DNA of 64,000 bases, taken from positions 62,001-126,000 of the forward strand of contig JASNYH010000008.1 of NCBI GenBank assembly GCA_048500255.1. Direction: 5' to 3'. The stretch is from JAMHWF01 sp048500255. GTDB taxonomy: Bacteria; Pseudomonadota; Gammaproteobacteria; Burkholderiales; Burkholderiaceae_C. Each line of letters starts with the position of its first letter. Within the stretch, counting starts at the first letter, position 1. A model generated the notes under the pieces. The model was not told the DNA's origin and ran no database searches. It was given only the letters and a program-made list of their open reading frames with translations. Shown here one piece after another: positions 45,232 through 54,739 of this stretch. The position numbers were made by a program, and so were the translations under genes.

Positions 45232-46620
45232 ATGACGGCAAGCCGTTACTACATCCGACAACTGGCAGCGGCGTGCGTCGCGCTGGCCGTGGCGCAGGTC
45301 TGCACGGCGCAGGCACGCGATGCATCGCGCCTCGGCAAGGACCTGACCGCCGCGGGCGCCGAGCCGGGCGCCAACAAGGACGGCACGATCCCGGCCTACG
45401 CGCCGAGCGACGCGCTGCTGCCGGGTTGGTCGGCGGGCAAGCGCCGCGTCGAGTTCTTCCGCCACGCCGGCGACAAGCCGCTCTACACGATCGACGCGGG
45501 CAACGTCGACCAGCACGCGGCCAAGCTCTCGCCCGGCCAGGTGGCGCTGATCAAGCAGATCAAGGGCTACCAGATGGAGGTCTATCCGAGCCGCCGGACC
45601 TGCGGCCACCCCGACTTCGTCGTCGAGAACACGAAGAAGAACGTCGCCGTCGCCAAGCTCGGCGCCGACGGATGGAGCCTCAAGGACGCCGTGCTGCCCG
45701 GCGTCCCGTTCCCGATGCCGGCCAACGGCGCCGAGGCGATGTGGAACTACAAGCTCAAGTACGCGGGCATCGGCTACGAATGGCCGCTCAACTGGATCGC
45801 GCTGTCGCCGCGCAAGGGCAGCAGCGAATGGATCCGCGCCGGCGCGACGCAGACCTACTACTTCCCGTGGGGCAAGAAGGGCAGCACGCCGCTGGCGCAG
45901 CTGCCGCCGGTCGAGTACTACACCTACTTCGCCTACGAGTCGCCGCCGGCGCTCGCCGGCCAGGCGCTGGCCATCGCCTACTACACCGACAAGCCGGGCG
46001 ACACCTTCTACTACTTCCCCGGCCAGCGTCGCGTGCGCCGCATGCCGACCTACGCCTACGACGCGCCGCAGATCGGCTTCGAGAACCAGTACACGCTCGA
46101 CGAGCCGCGCATGTTCAACGGCACGATGGACCGCTTCGACTGGAAGCTCGTCGGCAAGAAGGAGCTGCTCGTCGGCTACAACTCGTTCGGCATGTACGAC
46201 CCCTCGGTCAAGCTCGACAGCGTGCTCAAGAGCGACATGGTCGCGAGCGCCGCTCGCCGCTACGAGCTGCACCGGGTCTGGGTCGTCGAGGCCACCGTCA
46301 AGGCCGGCGTGCGCCACGTGACGCCCAAGCGCACCTTCTATCTCGACGAGGACAGCTGGTCCGTCATGGTCGCCGAGGACTACGACGCCCAGGGCAAGCT
46401 GTGGAAGGTGCGCGAGAGCTACGCCATCCCGGTGCACGAGACGGGCGCCTGCGACAACGCGGCGTTCGTCCAATACAACGTGATCGACGGCCGCTACCTG
46501 TTCGATCAGAGCCCCCTGGGCGCAGGCAAGGACATGCGCTGGGTGGTCGAGTCCAAGGAGCCCAAGTTCAGCGAAGGCTTCTACACCGCAGACAACCTGC
46601 GTTCCATCAGCGAGCGCTGA
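45232..46620 (+). CDS. DUF1329 periplasmic protein
   Basis: The 462-residue protein has a signal peptide (QLAAACVALAVAQVCTAQA, cleavage about residue 28) and the DUF1329 fold: LGKDLTAAGAEPGANKDGTIPAYA at the start, YYFPGQRRVRRMPTYAYDAP in the middle and LDEDSWSVMVAEDYDAQGKLWKVRE near the end. DUF1329 proteins resemble lipoprotein-binding (LolA/LolB) folds and nearly always accompany DUF1302 outer-membrane proteins. It is probably a periplasmic carrier for a hydrophobic compound. AAGGAGA precedes the ATG. Confidence 0.9.
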   Translation: MTASRYYIRQLAAACVALAVAQVCTAQARDASRLGKDLTAAGAEPGANKDGTIPAYAPSDALLPGWSAGKRRVEFFRHAGDKPLYTIDAGNVDQHAAKLSPGQVALIKQIKGYQMEVYPSRRTCGHPDFVVENTKKNVAVAKLGADGWSLKDAVLPGVPFPMPANGAEAMWNYKLKYAGIGYEWPLNWIALSPRKGSSEWIRAGATQTYYFPWGKKGSTPLAQLPPVEYYTYFAYESPPALAGQALAIAYYTDKPGDTFYYFPGQRRVRRMPTYAYDAPQIGFENQYTLDEPRMFNGTMDRFDWKLVGKKELLVGYNSFGMYDPSVKLDSVLKSDMVASAARRYELHRVWVVEATVKAGVRHVTPKRTFYLDEDSWSVMVAEDYDAQGKLWKVRESYAIPVHETGACDNAAFVQYNVIDGRYLFDQSPLGAGKDMRWVVESKEPKFSEGFYTADNLRSISER

Positions 46621-46650
46621 AGCGCCAACCCGCACCGAGGAGGAGACTTC

Positions 46651-48339
46651 ATGAAGAATTTCGCCCTTGCGCAGGGCGCCGCGCTCGCCTGCGCCGCGCT
46701 GTCCGCCCTGGCGCCTGCCGGCGCCCTCGCCTTCACGTTCGAGACCGAGGAGATGAAGGGGTCGTTCGATTCCACCATCACGCTGGGCGCCGGCCGCCGG
46801 CTCGGCAACCAGAGCTGCGGACTGCTCGGCACGCCCAATGCCGTCTGCGGGCCGGGCGACGTCAACCCGCTGACCTGGGCCGGTGCCGACGACGGCAACC
46901 TCAACTACAACAAGGGCGACTACTTCACCACCTACCTCAAGGGCACGCACGAGCTGCTGCTCACGCGGCCCGCCGACGGACTCAAGTTCATGGGCCGCTT
47001 CAACTGGCTCAAGGACTTCAAGGCCGACGACACGCGCACCACGCCGCTCACGCCCGACGCCGAAAAGCAGATCGTCGACAACATCAACCTGCTCGACCTG
47101 TGGGTCAGCAAGGACTTCCGGCTCGGCAACCAGGCCGGGCGCGTCAAGGTCGGCAACCAGGTCGTCAGCTGGGGCGAGAGCCTGTTCGCGCTCGGCGGCA
47201 TCAACGCCACCAACTCCGTCGACCTGGTGCGCCTGTCCAACCCGGGCGTGCAGTTGAAGGAGGTGTTCCTGCCCGCGCCGATCATCAGCGTGGCGAGCTC
47301 GCTCGCGCCGGGCGTCAACGTCGAGGCCTACTACCAGCTCCACTGGAATCGCTACAAGTTCCCGCCGGCCGGCTCGTACTGGTCGCAGGGCGACATCTTC
47401 GACAAGGGCCGCGGCAACCTGCCGTTCCTCGATCCCGACGACGAGCCGCGCAACAGCGGGCAGTTCGGCGTGTCGCTGCGCTGGCGGCCCAAGAACGTCG
47501 ACGCGGACTTCGGCGTCTACGCGATGAACTACCACGACAAGACGCCCAACCTCGCCTACAGCACGGGCGCGACGGGGCAGCTGCAGTGGAACTTCCTGCC
47601 CAACCGCAAGCTGTTCGGTGTCAGCGCCAACACGTCGGTCGGCGACTGGGCGCTGGGCGCCGAGCTGTCGTACCGGCCGAAGGACGCCGTCGCGCTGACC
47701 GCTTGCGCCGACGCGGGCACCGGCGGCACGGCGCAGGACTTCACGCCGACCGCCGCGCCGACAACGGCGTGCCCCGGCTGGGTCGACAACAAGCGCTGGC
47801 AGATGCATCTGACGGGCCTGTACAGCCTGACGCCGAGCAACGCGCGCGGCTTCCTCGACGCCGTGGGCGCGCAGACCGGCACCTTCCTCGGCGAGTTCGT
47901 CGTCATCCACTATCCGGGCATCAGCCAGGACAAGCTGGTCACGCGCACGGTCAACGGCGTCGCCATCGAGCAGGCGGTGGCCGCCGGCCTGTGGTGGCTG
48001 CCTTCGTCGGGCGCGGGCGTGACGCGCGGCTTCGGCGACGCCACGTCGATGGGCTACATGTTCGACTTCAGCCTCGTCTACGACAACACGCTGATCCCGG
48101 GCTGGCAGGTCATCCCAGGCGTCTTCGTGCAGCACGCCGTCAAGGGATCGACGCCGAACTTCCTTGCCAACTGGCTCGAGGGTGCGAAGACGGTCAACTT
48201 CTACGTCAACTTCGTGCAGAATCCCGCGAAGTGGCAGGCCGGCATCAACATCGCCAAGTTCTTCGGCGGCAAGACGCCGACGCACCAGCCGCTGGGTGAC
48301 CGCGACTTCATCGGCGTGTACCTGTCGCGCAACCTCTGA
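46651..48339 (+). CDS. DUF1302 outer-membrane protein
   Basis: The 562-residue protein has a signal peptide (ALACAALSALAPAGALA, cleavage about residue 26) and the DUF1302 start FTFETEEMKGSFDSTITLGAGRRL. It alternates beta strands with aromatic ends, and ends in the outer-membrane signature GVYLSRNL. It likely forms a large barrel for passage of a hydrophobic substrate. AGGAGGAG lies eight bases before the ATG. It is translated with the upstream DUF1329 gene and the RND gene eight bases downstream. Confidence 0.9.
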   Translation: MKNFALAQGAALACAALSALAPAGALAFTFETEEMKGSFDSTITLGAGRRLGNQSCGLLGTPNAVCGPGDVNPLTWAGADDGNLNYNKGDYFTTYLKGTHELLLTRPADGLKFMGRFNWLKDFKADDTRTTPLTPDAEKQIVDNINLLDLWVSKDFRLGNQAGRVKVGNQVVSWGESLFALGGINATNSVDLVRLSNPGVQLKEVFLPAPIISVASSLAPGVNVEAYYQLHWNRYKFPPAGSYWSQGDIFDKGRGNLPFLDPDDEPRNSGQFGVSLRWRPKNVDADFGVYAMNYHDKTPNLAYSTGATGQLQWNFLPNRKLFGVSANTSVGDWALGAELSYRPKDAVALTACADAGTGGTAQDFTPTAAPTTACPGWVDNKRWQMHLTGLYSLTPSNARGFLDAVGAQTGTFLGEFVVIHYPGISQDKLVTRTVNGVAIEQAVAAGLWWLPSSGAGVTRGFGDATSMGYMFDFSLVYDNTLIPGWQVIPGVFVQHAVKGSTPNFLANWLEGAKTVNFYVNFVQNPAKWQAGINIAKFFGGKTPTHQPLGDRDFIGVYLSRNL

Positions 48340-48347
48340 GCCCGAGC

Positions 48348-50732
48348 ATGCCGTCGCCCAAGTCCTCTTCGGCCTGGACGACGGCCGTCGCGCGCGCCGA
48401 GGAGTTCTGCTTCTCGCGCCGCGCGCTCGTCATCGGCGTGCTGCTCGCGCTCACCGCCGTGATGGCGTGGTTCGCGCTGCAACTTCGCATGGACGCGGGC
48501 TTCGAGAAGCAGATGCCGCTCGGCCACGAGTACGTGCAGACCTTCGACGCCTACCGCAACGACGTGCTGGGCGCCAACCGGCTCAACATCGTGGTGCGCG
48601 CGCGCGAGGGTTCGATCTGGACGAAGGCCGGGCTCGAGCGGCTGCACGACGTGACGCAGGCCGTCACCTATCTGCCCAACGTCGACCGCCTGGGCGTGCA
48701 GTCGCTGTGGACGCCCAACACCTTCGTCAACGAGATCACGGAGGAAGGCTTTCGCGCCGATCCGCTGATCGCCGGCACGATCACGCCGGCACAGCTCACC
48801 GCTGCATCGATCGCCGGCATCCGCCAGGCGGCAAGCCAGGGCGGCTTCATCGGCACGCTGGTCTCGCGCGACGAGGCCGGCGCGATGGTGGTGGCCGAGC
48901 TCGCCGAGACCGACGCCGAGGGCCGGCGCCTCGACTACGTGGCCTACAACCGCATCCTCGAGGACCAGCTGCGCGCCAAGTTCGAGGACGCGCAGTTCGA
49001 GATCCAGATCATCGGCTTCGCCAAGCAGATCGGCGACATCGCCGACGGCGCCGCGGCCGTGCTGCAGTTCTGCGCCATCGCGATGTTGCTCACGGCGCTG
49101 GCCGTGTACTGGTACTGCCGGTCCATAGCGTTCACGCTGCTGCCGATCGCCTGCTCGCTGGCGTCGCTGGTCTGGCAGTTCGGCACGCTGCGCCTGCTCG
49201 GCTTCGGCCTCGATCCGCTGGCCGTGCTGGTGCCGTTCCTCGTGTTCGCGATCGGCGTGTCGCACGGCGTGCAGCAGATCAACTTTATCGTGCGCGAGCT
49301 GGCGCACGGCCGCACCACGATGCAGGCCTGCCGCGCCAGCTTCACGGGGCTGCTGATCCCCGGCACGCTGGCACTCGTGACCGCCTTCGTCACCTTCGTC
49401 ACGCTGCTCGTGATCCCGATCCCGATGGTGCGCGAGCTGGCGATCGCCGCCGCGCTCGGCGTGGCCTACAAGATCGTCACCAACCTCGTGATGCTGCCGG
49501 TGGCGGCGTCCTACGTGCGCGTCGGCGAAGGCTGGGCGCAGCGCGCGATGGAGATCAACGAGCGCCGCGCGCGCTGGCTGCGCCCGGTGGCACAGCTGGC
49601 CGAGCCGCGCCGCGCGGCGTGGACGCTGGCCGTCGTCGCCGCCGTCTTCGCCGCGGCCGTGTGGCAAAGCCGCGACCGCGTCGTCGGCACGCTGCAGCCG
49701 GGCGCGCCCGAACTGCGCTCCGAGGCGCGCTTCAACCGCGATGCCGTGTCGATCGCGCGCAGCTTCGACACCGGCCTCGACTGGCTGACCGTCGTGTTCG
49801 AGTCGCCGCCGAACTCGTGCGAGAACCCGGCCGTCGGCGTGTGGCAGGACGAATTCGTCTGGCGCATGACGCCGGTCGAAGGCGTGCAGTCGGTCGTGTC
49901 GTTCGCCGGCCAGATGCGCTTGTTCAACGAGGGCTACAACGAGGGCCATCCGAAGATGTCGGTGGTGCCGATCGATCCGGGCAACTACTCGGCGCTGGCC
50001 GCCGAGATCGGCCGCACGCGCGGCATGATGCGCGGCGACTGCAGCATGACGGCGGCGCACCTGTTCCTCGCCGACCACAAGGCGACGACGATCCATCGCG
50101 TGATCGACGCCGTGAAGCACTTCCGCGAGGAGCAGCCGCTGCCCGGCTCGACGATCCGCCTCGCCTCGGGCAACGCCGGCGTGCTGGCCGCCGTCAACGA
50201 CGAGGTGCACCGCAGCGAGCTGCCGATGATGCTGTACGTCTACGCGGCCATCGTGCTGCTCGTCGCGCTGGTGTATCGCGACCTGCGCGCCGTGCTGACC
50301 TGCTGCCTGCCGCTGACCGTCGGCACCTTCATCGGCTACTGGTTCATGAAGGAGCTGGAGATCGGCCTCACCGTCGCCACGCTGCCGGTGATGGTGCTGG
50401 CGGTGGGCATCGGCGTCGACTACGCCTTCTACATCTACAACCGGCTGCAGTTGCACCTCGCGCTGCGCCAGCCGATCGTCAAGGCGATCGAGCACTCCAT
50501 CCTCGAAGTCGGCGCGGCGACGATCTTCACCGCGCTGACGCTGGCCATCGGCGTGGCGACGTGGTCGTTCTCCGAACTCAAGTTCCAGGCCGACATGGGC
50601 AAGCTGCTGGCCTTCATGTTCATGGTCAACATGGTGCTGGCGATGACGGCGCTGCCGGCCTTCGCCGTGTGGCTGGATCGGTTGTTCCCGCGGCGCGGGC
50701 CGGTGCGCGCGCCCGGTCTGCTGGCGCATTGA
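48348..50732 (+). CDS. RND/MMPL-family transporter
   Basis: The 794-residue inner-membrane protein has the single-copy RND layout: one N-terminal helix (ALVIGVLLALTAVMAWFAL), a large periplasmic loop, five helices near 220-390, a second helix and loop, and five helices near 625-785. The conserved proton-relay segment VMVLAVGIGVDYAFYIYNRLQ is present. It resembles hopanoid and lipid exporters (HpnN group). It sits between the outer-membrane protein and the YCF48 protein genes and probably moves a hydrophobic molecule. Confidence 0.9.
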   Translation: MPSPKSSSAWTTAVARAEEFCFSRRALVIGVLLALTAVMAWFALQLRMDAGFEKQMPLGHEYVQTFDAYRNDVLGANRLNIVVRAREGSIWTKAGLERLHDVTQAVTYLPNVDRLGVQSLWTPNTFVNEITEEGFRADPLIAGTITPAQLTAASIAGIRQAASQGGFIGTLVSRDEAGAMVVAELAETDAEGRRLDYVAYNRILEDQLRAKFEDAQFEIQIIGFAKQIGDIADGAAAVLQFCAIAMLLTALAVYWYCRSIAFTLLPIACSLASLVWQFGTLRLLGFGLDPLAVLVPFLVFAIGVSHGVQQINFIVRELAHGRTTMQACRASFTGLLIPGTLALVTAFVTFVTLLVIPIPMVRELAIAAALGVAYKIVTNLVMLPVAASYVRVGEGWAQRAMEINERRARWLRPVAQLAEPRRAAWTLAVVAAVFAAAVWQSRDRVVGTLQPGAPELRSEARFNRDAVSIARSFDTGLDWLTVVFESPPNSCENPAVGVWQDEFVWRMTPVEGVQSVVSFAGQMRLFNEGYNEGHPKMSVVPIDPGNYSALAAEIGRTRGMMRGDCSMTAAHLFLADHKATTIHRVIDAVKHFREEQPLPGSTIRLASGNAGVLAAVNDEVHRSELPMMLYVYAAIVLLVALVYRDLRAVLTCCLPLTVGTFIGYWFMKELEIGLTVATLPVMVLAVGIGVDYAFYIYNRLQLHLALRQPIVKAIEHSILEVGAATIFTALTLAIGVATWSFSELKFQADMGKLLAFMFMVNMVLAMTALPAFAVWLDRLFPRRGPVRAPGLLAH

Positions 50733-50733
50733 G

Positions 50734-51753
50734 ATGAACCACCCCCACGCTCGCCTCGCCCGCCGCGCCACCGCCACCGGCGTGGCGCGCGCCGCGGCGG
50801 CGCTGGCGCTGGCGTGCGCCACGCTCTCGGCGCACGGCACCGATGCGGCGGCGACGCTGCAGCCGCGCGCCGCCGCCGTCGTCGCGCATGCGTCGCAGGC
50901 GGCGCTGCTTGGCGCCGCGCAGGCCGGCGCGCGCATGGTCGCCGTCGGCGACCACGGCGTCGTGCTGTTGTCCGACGACGGCGGCCGGCAATGGCGGCAG
51001 GCGCGCGCAGTGCCCGTGAGCTCGACGCTCACGGCGGTGAGCTTCGCCGACGAGCGGCACGGCTGGGCCGTCGGCCACTGGGGCGTCGTGCTCGCGACGC
51101 GCGACGGCGGCGAGACCTGGGACATCGTGCGCATCGACGCGGGCGAGGACCGGCCGCTGTTCGCCGTGCACGCCTACGACGCGCAGCACCTCGTCGCCGT
51201 CGGCCTGTGGTCGCTGGTGCTGACGAGCGCCGACGGCGGCAAGAGCTGGACGCCGGTGACGCTGGCCGCGCCGCCGGCGGCCGGCGGGGCCAGGCCGGGC
51301 AAGGCCGACCTCAACCTGTTCGCGCTGGCGACCGACGACCGCGGCGTCGTCTACGCCGCCGGCGAACGCGGCATGGTGCTGCGCTCGGCCGACCGCGGCG
51401 CGACCTGGAGCTACCTGCCCACGGGCTACAAGGGATCGTTCTGGTCGGTGGCGTCGCCGACCGCCGGCGTGCTCGTCGCAGCCGGGCTGCGCGGCTCGAT
51501 CTGGCGCAGCGCCGACGACGGCAGGAGCTGGGCGCCGATCGATGGCCACGGCAAGTCGTCGATCACGGCGCTGGTGCGCGACGGCAGCGAACTTTTCGCG
51601 CTGGGCCTCGACGGCCTGCTGCTGCGCAGCGCCGACCACGCCGCGCGCTTCACCGCCGCGCCGCGCGCCGACCGTGCCGCTCTGACGGCCGCGCTGCGGC
51701 GCGCCGACGGCAGCCTGGTGCTCTTCTCGCGCAGCGGCGTCGTCAAGCCCTGA
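50734..51753 (+). CDS. YCF48-like beta-propeller protein
   Basis: The 339-residue exported protein has a signal peptide (AAAALALACATLSAHG) and repeated BNR-type motifs: LLSDDGGRQWRQ, LATRDGGETWDI, LTSADGGKSWTP, LRSADRGATWSY and WRSADDGRSWAP. This is the seven-bladed propeller of the YCF48/HCF136 family, which in bacteria usually occurs next to RND and DUF1302/DUF1329 genes. It starts two bases after the RND stop. It probably scaffolds the envelope complex. Confidence 0.9.
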   Translation: MNHPHARLARRATATGVARAAAALALACATLSAHGTDAAATLQPRAAAVVAHASQAALLGAAQAGARMVAVGDHGVVLLSDDGGRQWRQARAVPVSSTLTAVSFADERHGWAVGHWGVVLATRDGGETWDIVRIDAGEDRPLFAVHAYDAQHLVAVGLWSLVLTSADGGKSWTPVTLAAPPAAGGARPGKADLNLFALATDDRGVVYAAGERGMVLRSADRGATWSYLPTGYKGSFWSVASPTAGVLVAAGLRGSIWRSADDGRSWAPIDGHGKSSITALVRDGSELFALGLDGLLLRSADHAARFTAAPRADRAALTAALRRADGSLVLFSRSGVVKP

Positions 51754-51793
51754 CCGCGGCGCCCCGGCGCCGCCTGCGTTGGCATCGAAAGGA

Positions 51794-53257
51794 ATGACCG
51801 CCATGAAATATCCCTCTCTGGCGCTGCACGTCGCGGGCCGCTGGCTGCCGCGCGCCTCGGGAGGCGAGCGCTTCGTCATCGATCCGTCCAACGAGACGCC
51901 GCTGGCGACGCTGCCGCTGGCCGGCCCCGCCGAGCTGGCCGCCGCCGCCGAGTCGGCCGAGCGCGGCTTCGCCGCCTGGCGCCGCCGCAGCGCGCACGAC
52001 CGCTACCTCGTGTTGCGCAACGCCGCCGAGCTGATGCGCCAGCGCGCCGAGCAGATCGCGACGGTGCTCACGCTCGAGCAGGGCAAGCCGCTGGCCGAGG
52101 CGATACGCGAAGTGAAGCTGTCGGCCGACATCCTCGACTTCCAGGCCGAGGAGGGCAAGCGCATCTATGGTCGCACCGTGGCCCCGCGCGTCGAGGGCAT
52201 CGTGTCGCAGACCGTGACGCGTCGGCCCGTCGGCCCCGTGGCCGCCTTCACGGCGTGGAACTTCCCGGTCAACCTGCCGGTGCGCAAGCTCGCGAGCGCG
52301 CTGGCCGCCGGCTGCAGCGTCGTCATCAAGCCCGACGAGCAGACGCCCGGCACCTGCATGCTCGTCGTGCAGGCGCTGCTCGACGCCGGTGTGCCGCCCG
52401 ACGCGATCAACATGGTGTGCGGCGAGCCGGCCGAGGTGTCGTCGACGCTGATCGCGCACCCGGCGATCGCCAAGGTGTCGATCACGGGATCGGTCGCGGT
52501 GGGCAAGCTGCTCGGCGAGCAGGCGGCGCGCCACGTCAAGCGCTTCACCGGCGAGCTGGGCGGGCACGCGCCCGTCATCGTCGCCGACGACATGTGCGAC
52601 GGCGCGTCGCTCGCCTTCGTGCTGAAGAACTCGCTGGCCGCCAAGTTCCGCAACGCAGGCCAGGTGTGCGCGTCGCCGATCCGCTTCTTCCTGCCGCGAC
52701 GCCACCTCGCGACGTTCGCCGAGCAGTTCGCGCTCGGCGCGCAGCAGCTGCGGCTGGGGCCCGGTCTCGACCCGCAGACGCAGATGGGGCCGCTCGCGCA
52801 CGCGCGACGCATCGACGACATGGAGCGCTTCGTCGACGACGCGATCGAGTGCGGCGCGCGCCTGCTGACCGGCGGGCACCGCGTCGAGCGCGCGGGCTAC
52901 TTCTTCGAGCCCACCGTGTTCGCCGACGCGCCGCCGCAGTGCCGGCTGATGCGCCACGAGCCTTTCGGCCCGATCGCCGTGCTGCAGCCCTACGACGCGC
53001 TCGACGACGCGATCGCCGCCGCCAACGCCCTGCCCTACGGACTCGGCGCCTATGCCTTCACGCGCGACCTGCGCACCGCGCATCGCCTCGCCGACGAAAT
53101 CGAGGCCGGCATGGTGGGGATCAACAGCTACGGCGTGTCGCAACCCGAGATGCCGTTCGGCGGCTGCAAGGAAAGCGGCATCGGCCACGAGATGGGAGCC
53201 GAGGGCATCCTGCACTACACCGAGATCAAGACCGTCACCGTCGGCGTTCCGCAATGA
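51794..53257 (+). CDS. NAD(P)-dependent aldehyde dehydrogenase (succinate-semialdehyde type)
   Basis: The 487-residue enzyme oxidises an aldehyde to an acid. It has the cofactor segments AAFTAWNFPVNLPVRKLASALAAGCSVVIKP and ITGSVAVGKLL, catalytic Glu in FTGELGGHAPVIV and catalytic Cys in FRNAGQVCASPIRF. EPFGPIAVLQPY and PFGGCKESGIG follow. GabD-type is the nearest group. It is the fifth gene of the DUF1329 operon, so the aldehyde may derive from the aminotransferase or amine oxidase encoded next. AAGGA precedes the ATG. Confidence 0.92.
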   Translation: MTAMKYPSLALHVAGRWLPRASGGERFVIDPSNETPLATLPLAGPAELAAAAESAERGFAAWRRRSAHDRYLVLRNAAELMRQRAEQIATVLTLEQGKPLAEAIREVKLSADILDFQAEEGKRIYGRTVAPRVEGIVSQTVTRRPVGPVAAFTAWNFPVNLPVRKLASALAAGCSVVIKPDEQTPGTCMLVVQALLDAGVPPDAINMVCGEPAEVSSTLIAHPAIAKVSITGSVAVGKLLGEQAARHVKRFTGELGGHAPVIVADDMCDGASLAFVLKNSLAAKFRNAGQVCASPIRFFLPRRHLATFAEQFALGAQQLRLGPGLDPQTQMGPLAHARRIDDMERFVDDAIECGARLLTGGHRVERAGYFFEPTVFADAPPQCRLMRHEPFGPIAVLQPYDALDDAIAAANALPYGLGAYAFTRDLRTAHRLADEIEAGMVGINSYGVSQPEMPFGGCKESGIGHEMGAEGILHYTEIKTVTVGVPQ

Positions 53258-53270
53258 GTGTGAGGCCCCG

Positions 53271-53308
53271 GTGTTTACCCGAAGTGTGAAGTTCGGAGAA
53301 CTGATAAC
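53271..53308 (+). promoter_or_regulatory. Bipartite 38-bp operator, copy 2 (upstream of aminotransferase operon)
   Basis: GTGTTTACCCGAA, ten variable bases, then CGGAGAACTGATAAC, exactly as at 45105-45142. It lies 60 bases before the aminotransferase ATG and marks an operon that shares its regulator with the DUF1329 operon. Confidence 0.75.
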
Positions 53309-53368
53309 CGCCCTGCGACCCGCGCGCCTATTGTCTGCACCACTCCGCAGCCCCAACGGAACGCACGC

Positions 53369-54739
53369 ATGAGCCCCGATCGAGACGCCCTTCGGCGCGA
53401 CAACGCGCAGTTCATCTGGCACCCGATGGCGCACCCGGCCGCGATGAAGAAGAACGCGCCCGACATCATCGCGCGCGGCGAAGGCTGCTGGATCTGGGAC
53501 GTCGACGGCCACAAGATGCTCGACGGCGTGGGCGGCCTGTGGGCCAGCAACCTGGGCCACAGCAACCGTCGCGTGCGCGACGCCATCGTGGCGCAGCTCG
53601 ACGAGCTGCCGTTCTACAACGTGTTCCGCGGCACCAGCCATACGCGCGCCATCGAGCTGTCGACGCGCCTGGTGCGCATGATGGCTCCCGAGCAGGTCGC
53701 CGCCGTCATGTTCTCGACCGGCGGCAGCGACGCCGTCGAAGGCGCGCTCAAGCTCGCGCGCCAGTACTGGAAGCTGCGCGGCCAGGCCGACCGCACCAAG
53801 TTCATCAGCCTGCGCCAGGGCTACCACGGCGTGCACTTCGGCGGCATGAGCGTCAACGGCAACACCAACTTCCGCCGCGCCTACGAGCCGCTGCTGCCGG
53901 GATGCTTCCACGTCGACACGCCCTGGCTCTACCACAACCCCTACGGTACCGACGACCCGGCGCAGCTCGCGCGCATCTGCGCCGATCTGCTCGAGCGCGA
54001 GATCGTCTTCCAGGGCCCCGACACGGTGGCCGCGTTCATCGCCGAGCCGATCCAGGGCGCCGGCGGCGTGATCGTGCCGCCGGCCGAGTACTGGCCGCTG
54101 GTGCGCCAGATCTGCGACCGGCACGGCGTGCTGCTGATCGCCGACGAAGTCGTCACCGGGTTCGGCCGTGCCGGCGCGCTGTTCGGCACGCGGCTGTGGG
54201 GCGTCAACGCCGACATCTGGTGCCTGGCCAAGGGCATCAGCTCGGGCTACGTGCCGCTCGGCGCGACGGCCATCGGCCGCAAGGTCGCCGAGGCGTTCGA
54301 CGCCGACGCCAGCGGCGCCGCCACCGTGACGCACGGCTACACCTACAGCGCGCACCCGGTGGCGGCGGCGGCAGCGCTGGCCACGCTCGAGCAGATCGAG
54401 GAGTTGGACATCCCGGGCCACGCAGCGCGCGTCGGCGCGCACCTGCACGCGCGGCTGGCCGGCTTCGTCGACAGGTTCCGCTTCGTCGGCAACGTGCGCG
54501 GGCGCGGCCTGATGGCCGGCCTCGAGATGGTGGCCGACAAGGCGCGGCGCATCCCGATGCCGCGCACGAGCGACGTGCCGTCGCGCGTCGCGCGCGAGGC
54601 CTACCGGCGCGGCCTGATGGTGCGCATCTCAGGGCCGAACCTGATCCTGTCGCCGCCGCTCGTCATTACGCTCGAGGAAGTCGACTACATGGTCGACGTG
54701 CTCGAAGCCAGTTTCGCCGCCGTGGAGGCCCAGCCATGA
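53369..54739 (+). CDS. Class III aminotransferase (omega-aminotransferase)
   Basis: The 456-residue PLP enzyme transfers an amino group from an amine or omega-amino acid to pyruvate. Motifs: WHPMAHPAAM near the start, FSTGGSDAVEGALKLARQYW for phosphate binding, LLIADEVVTGFGRAGALFG with the cofactor Asp, and the Schiff-base Lys in CLAKGISSGYVPLGA. It is the first gene of the second operon and overlaps the permease gene by ATGA. The product aldehyde would suit the aldehyde dehydrogenase at 51794. Confidence 0.93.
   Translation: MSPDRDALRRDNAQFIWHPMAHPAAMKKNAPDIIARGEGCWIWDVDGHKMLDGVGGLWASNLGHSNRRVRDAIVAQLDELPFYNVFRGTSHTRAIELSTRLVRMMAPEQVAAVMFSTGGSDAVEGALKLARQYWKLRGQADRTKFISLRQGYHGVHFGGMSVNGNTNFRRAYEPLLPGCFHVDTPWLYHNPYGTDDPAQLARICADLLEREIVFQGPDTVAAFIAEPIQGAGGVIVPPAEYWPLVRQICDRHGVLLIADEVVTGFGRAGALFGTRLWGVNADIWCLAKGISSGYVPLGATAIGRKVAEAFDADASGAATVTHGYTYSAHPVAAAAALATLEQIEELDIPGHAARVGAHLHARLAGFVDRFRFVGNVRGRGLMAGLEMVADKARRIPMPRTSDVPSRVAREAYRRGLMVRISGPNLILSPPLVITLEEVDYMVDVLEASFAAVEAQP

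Noticed and set aside
48201..51134. Open frame of 977 codons on the minus strand
   Set aside because: It is antisense to the RND and YCF48 genes; composition is typical of a high-GC shadow frame.
51743..54448. Open frame of 901 codons on the minus strand
   Set aside because: It is antisense to the aldehyde dehydrogenase and aminotransferase genes, whose active-site residues are intact.
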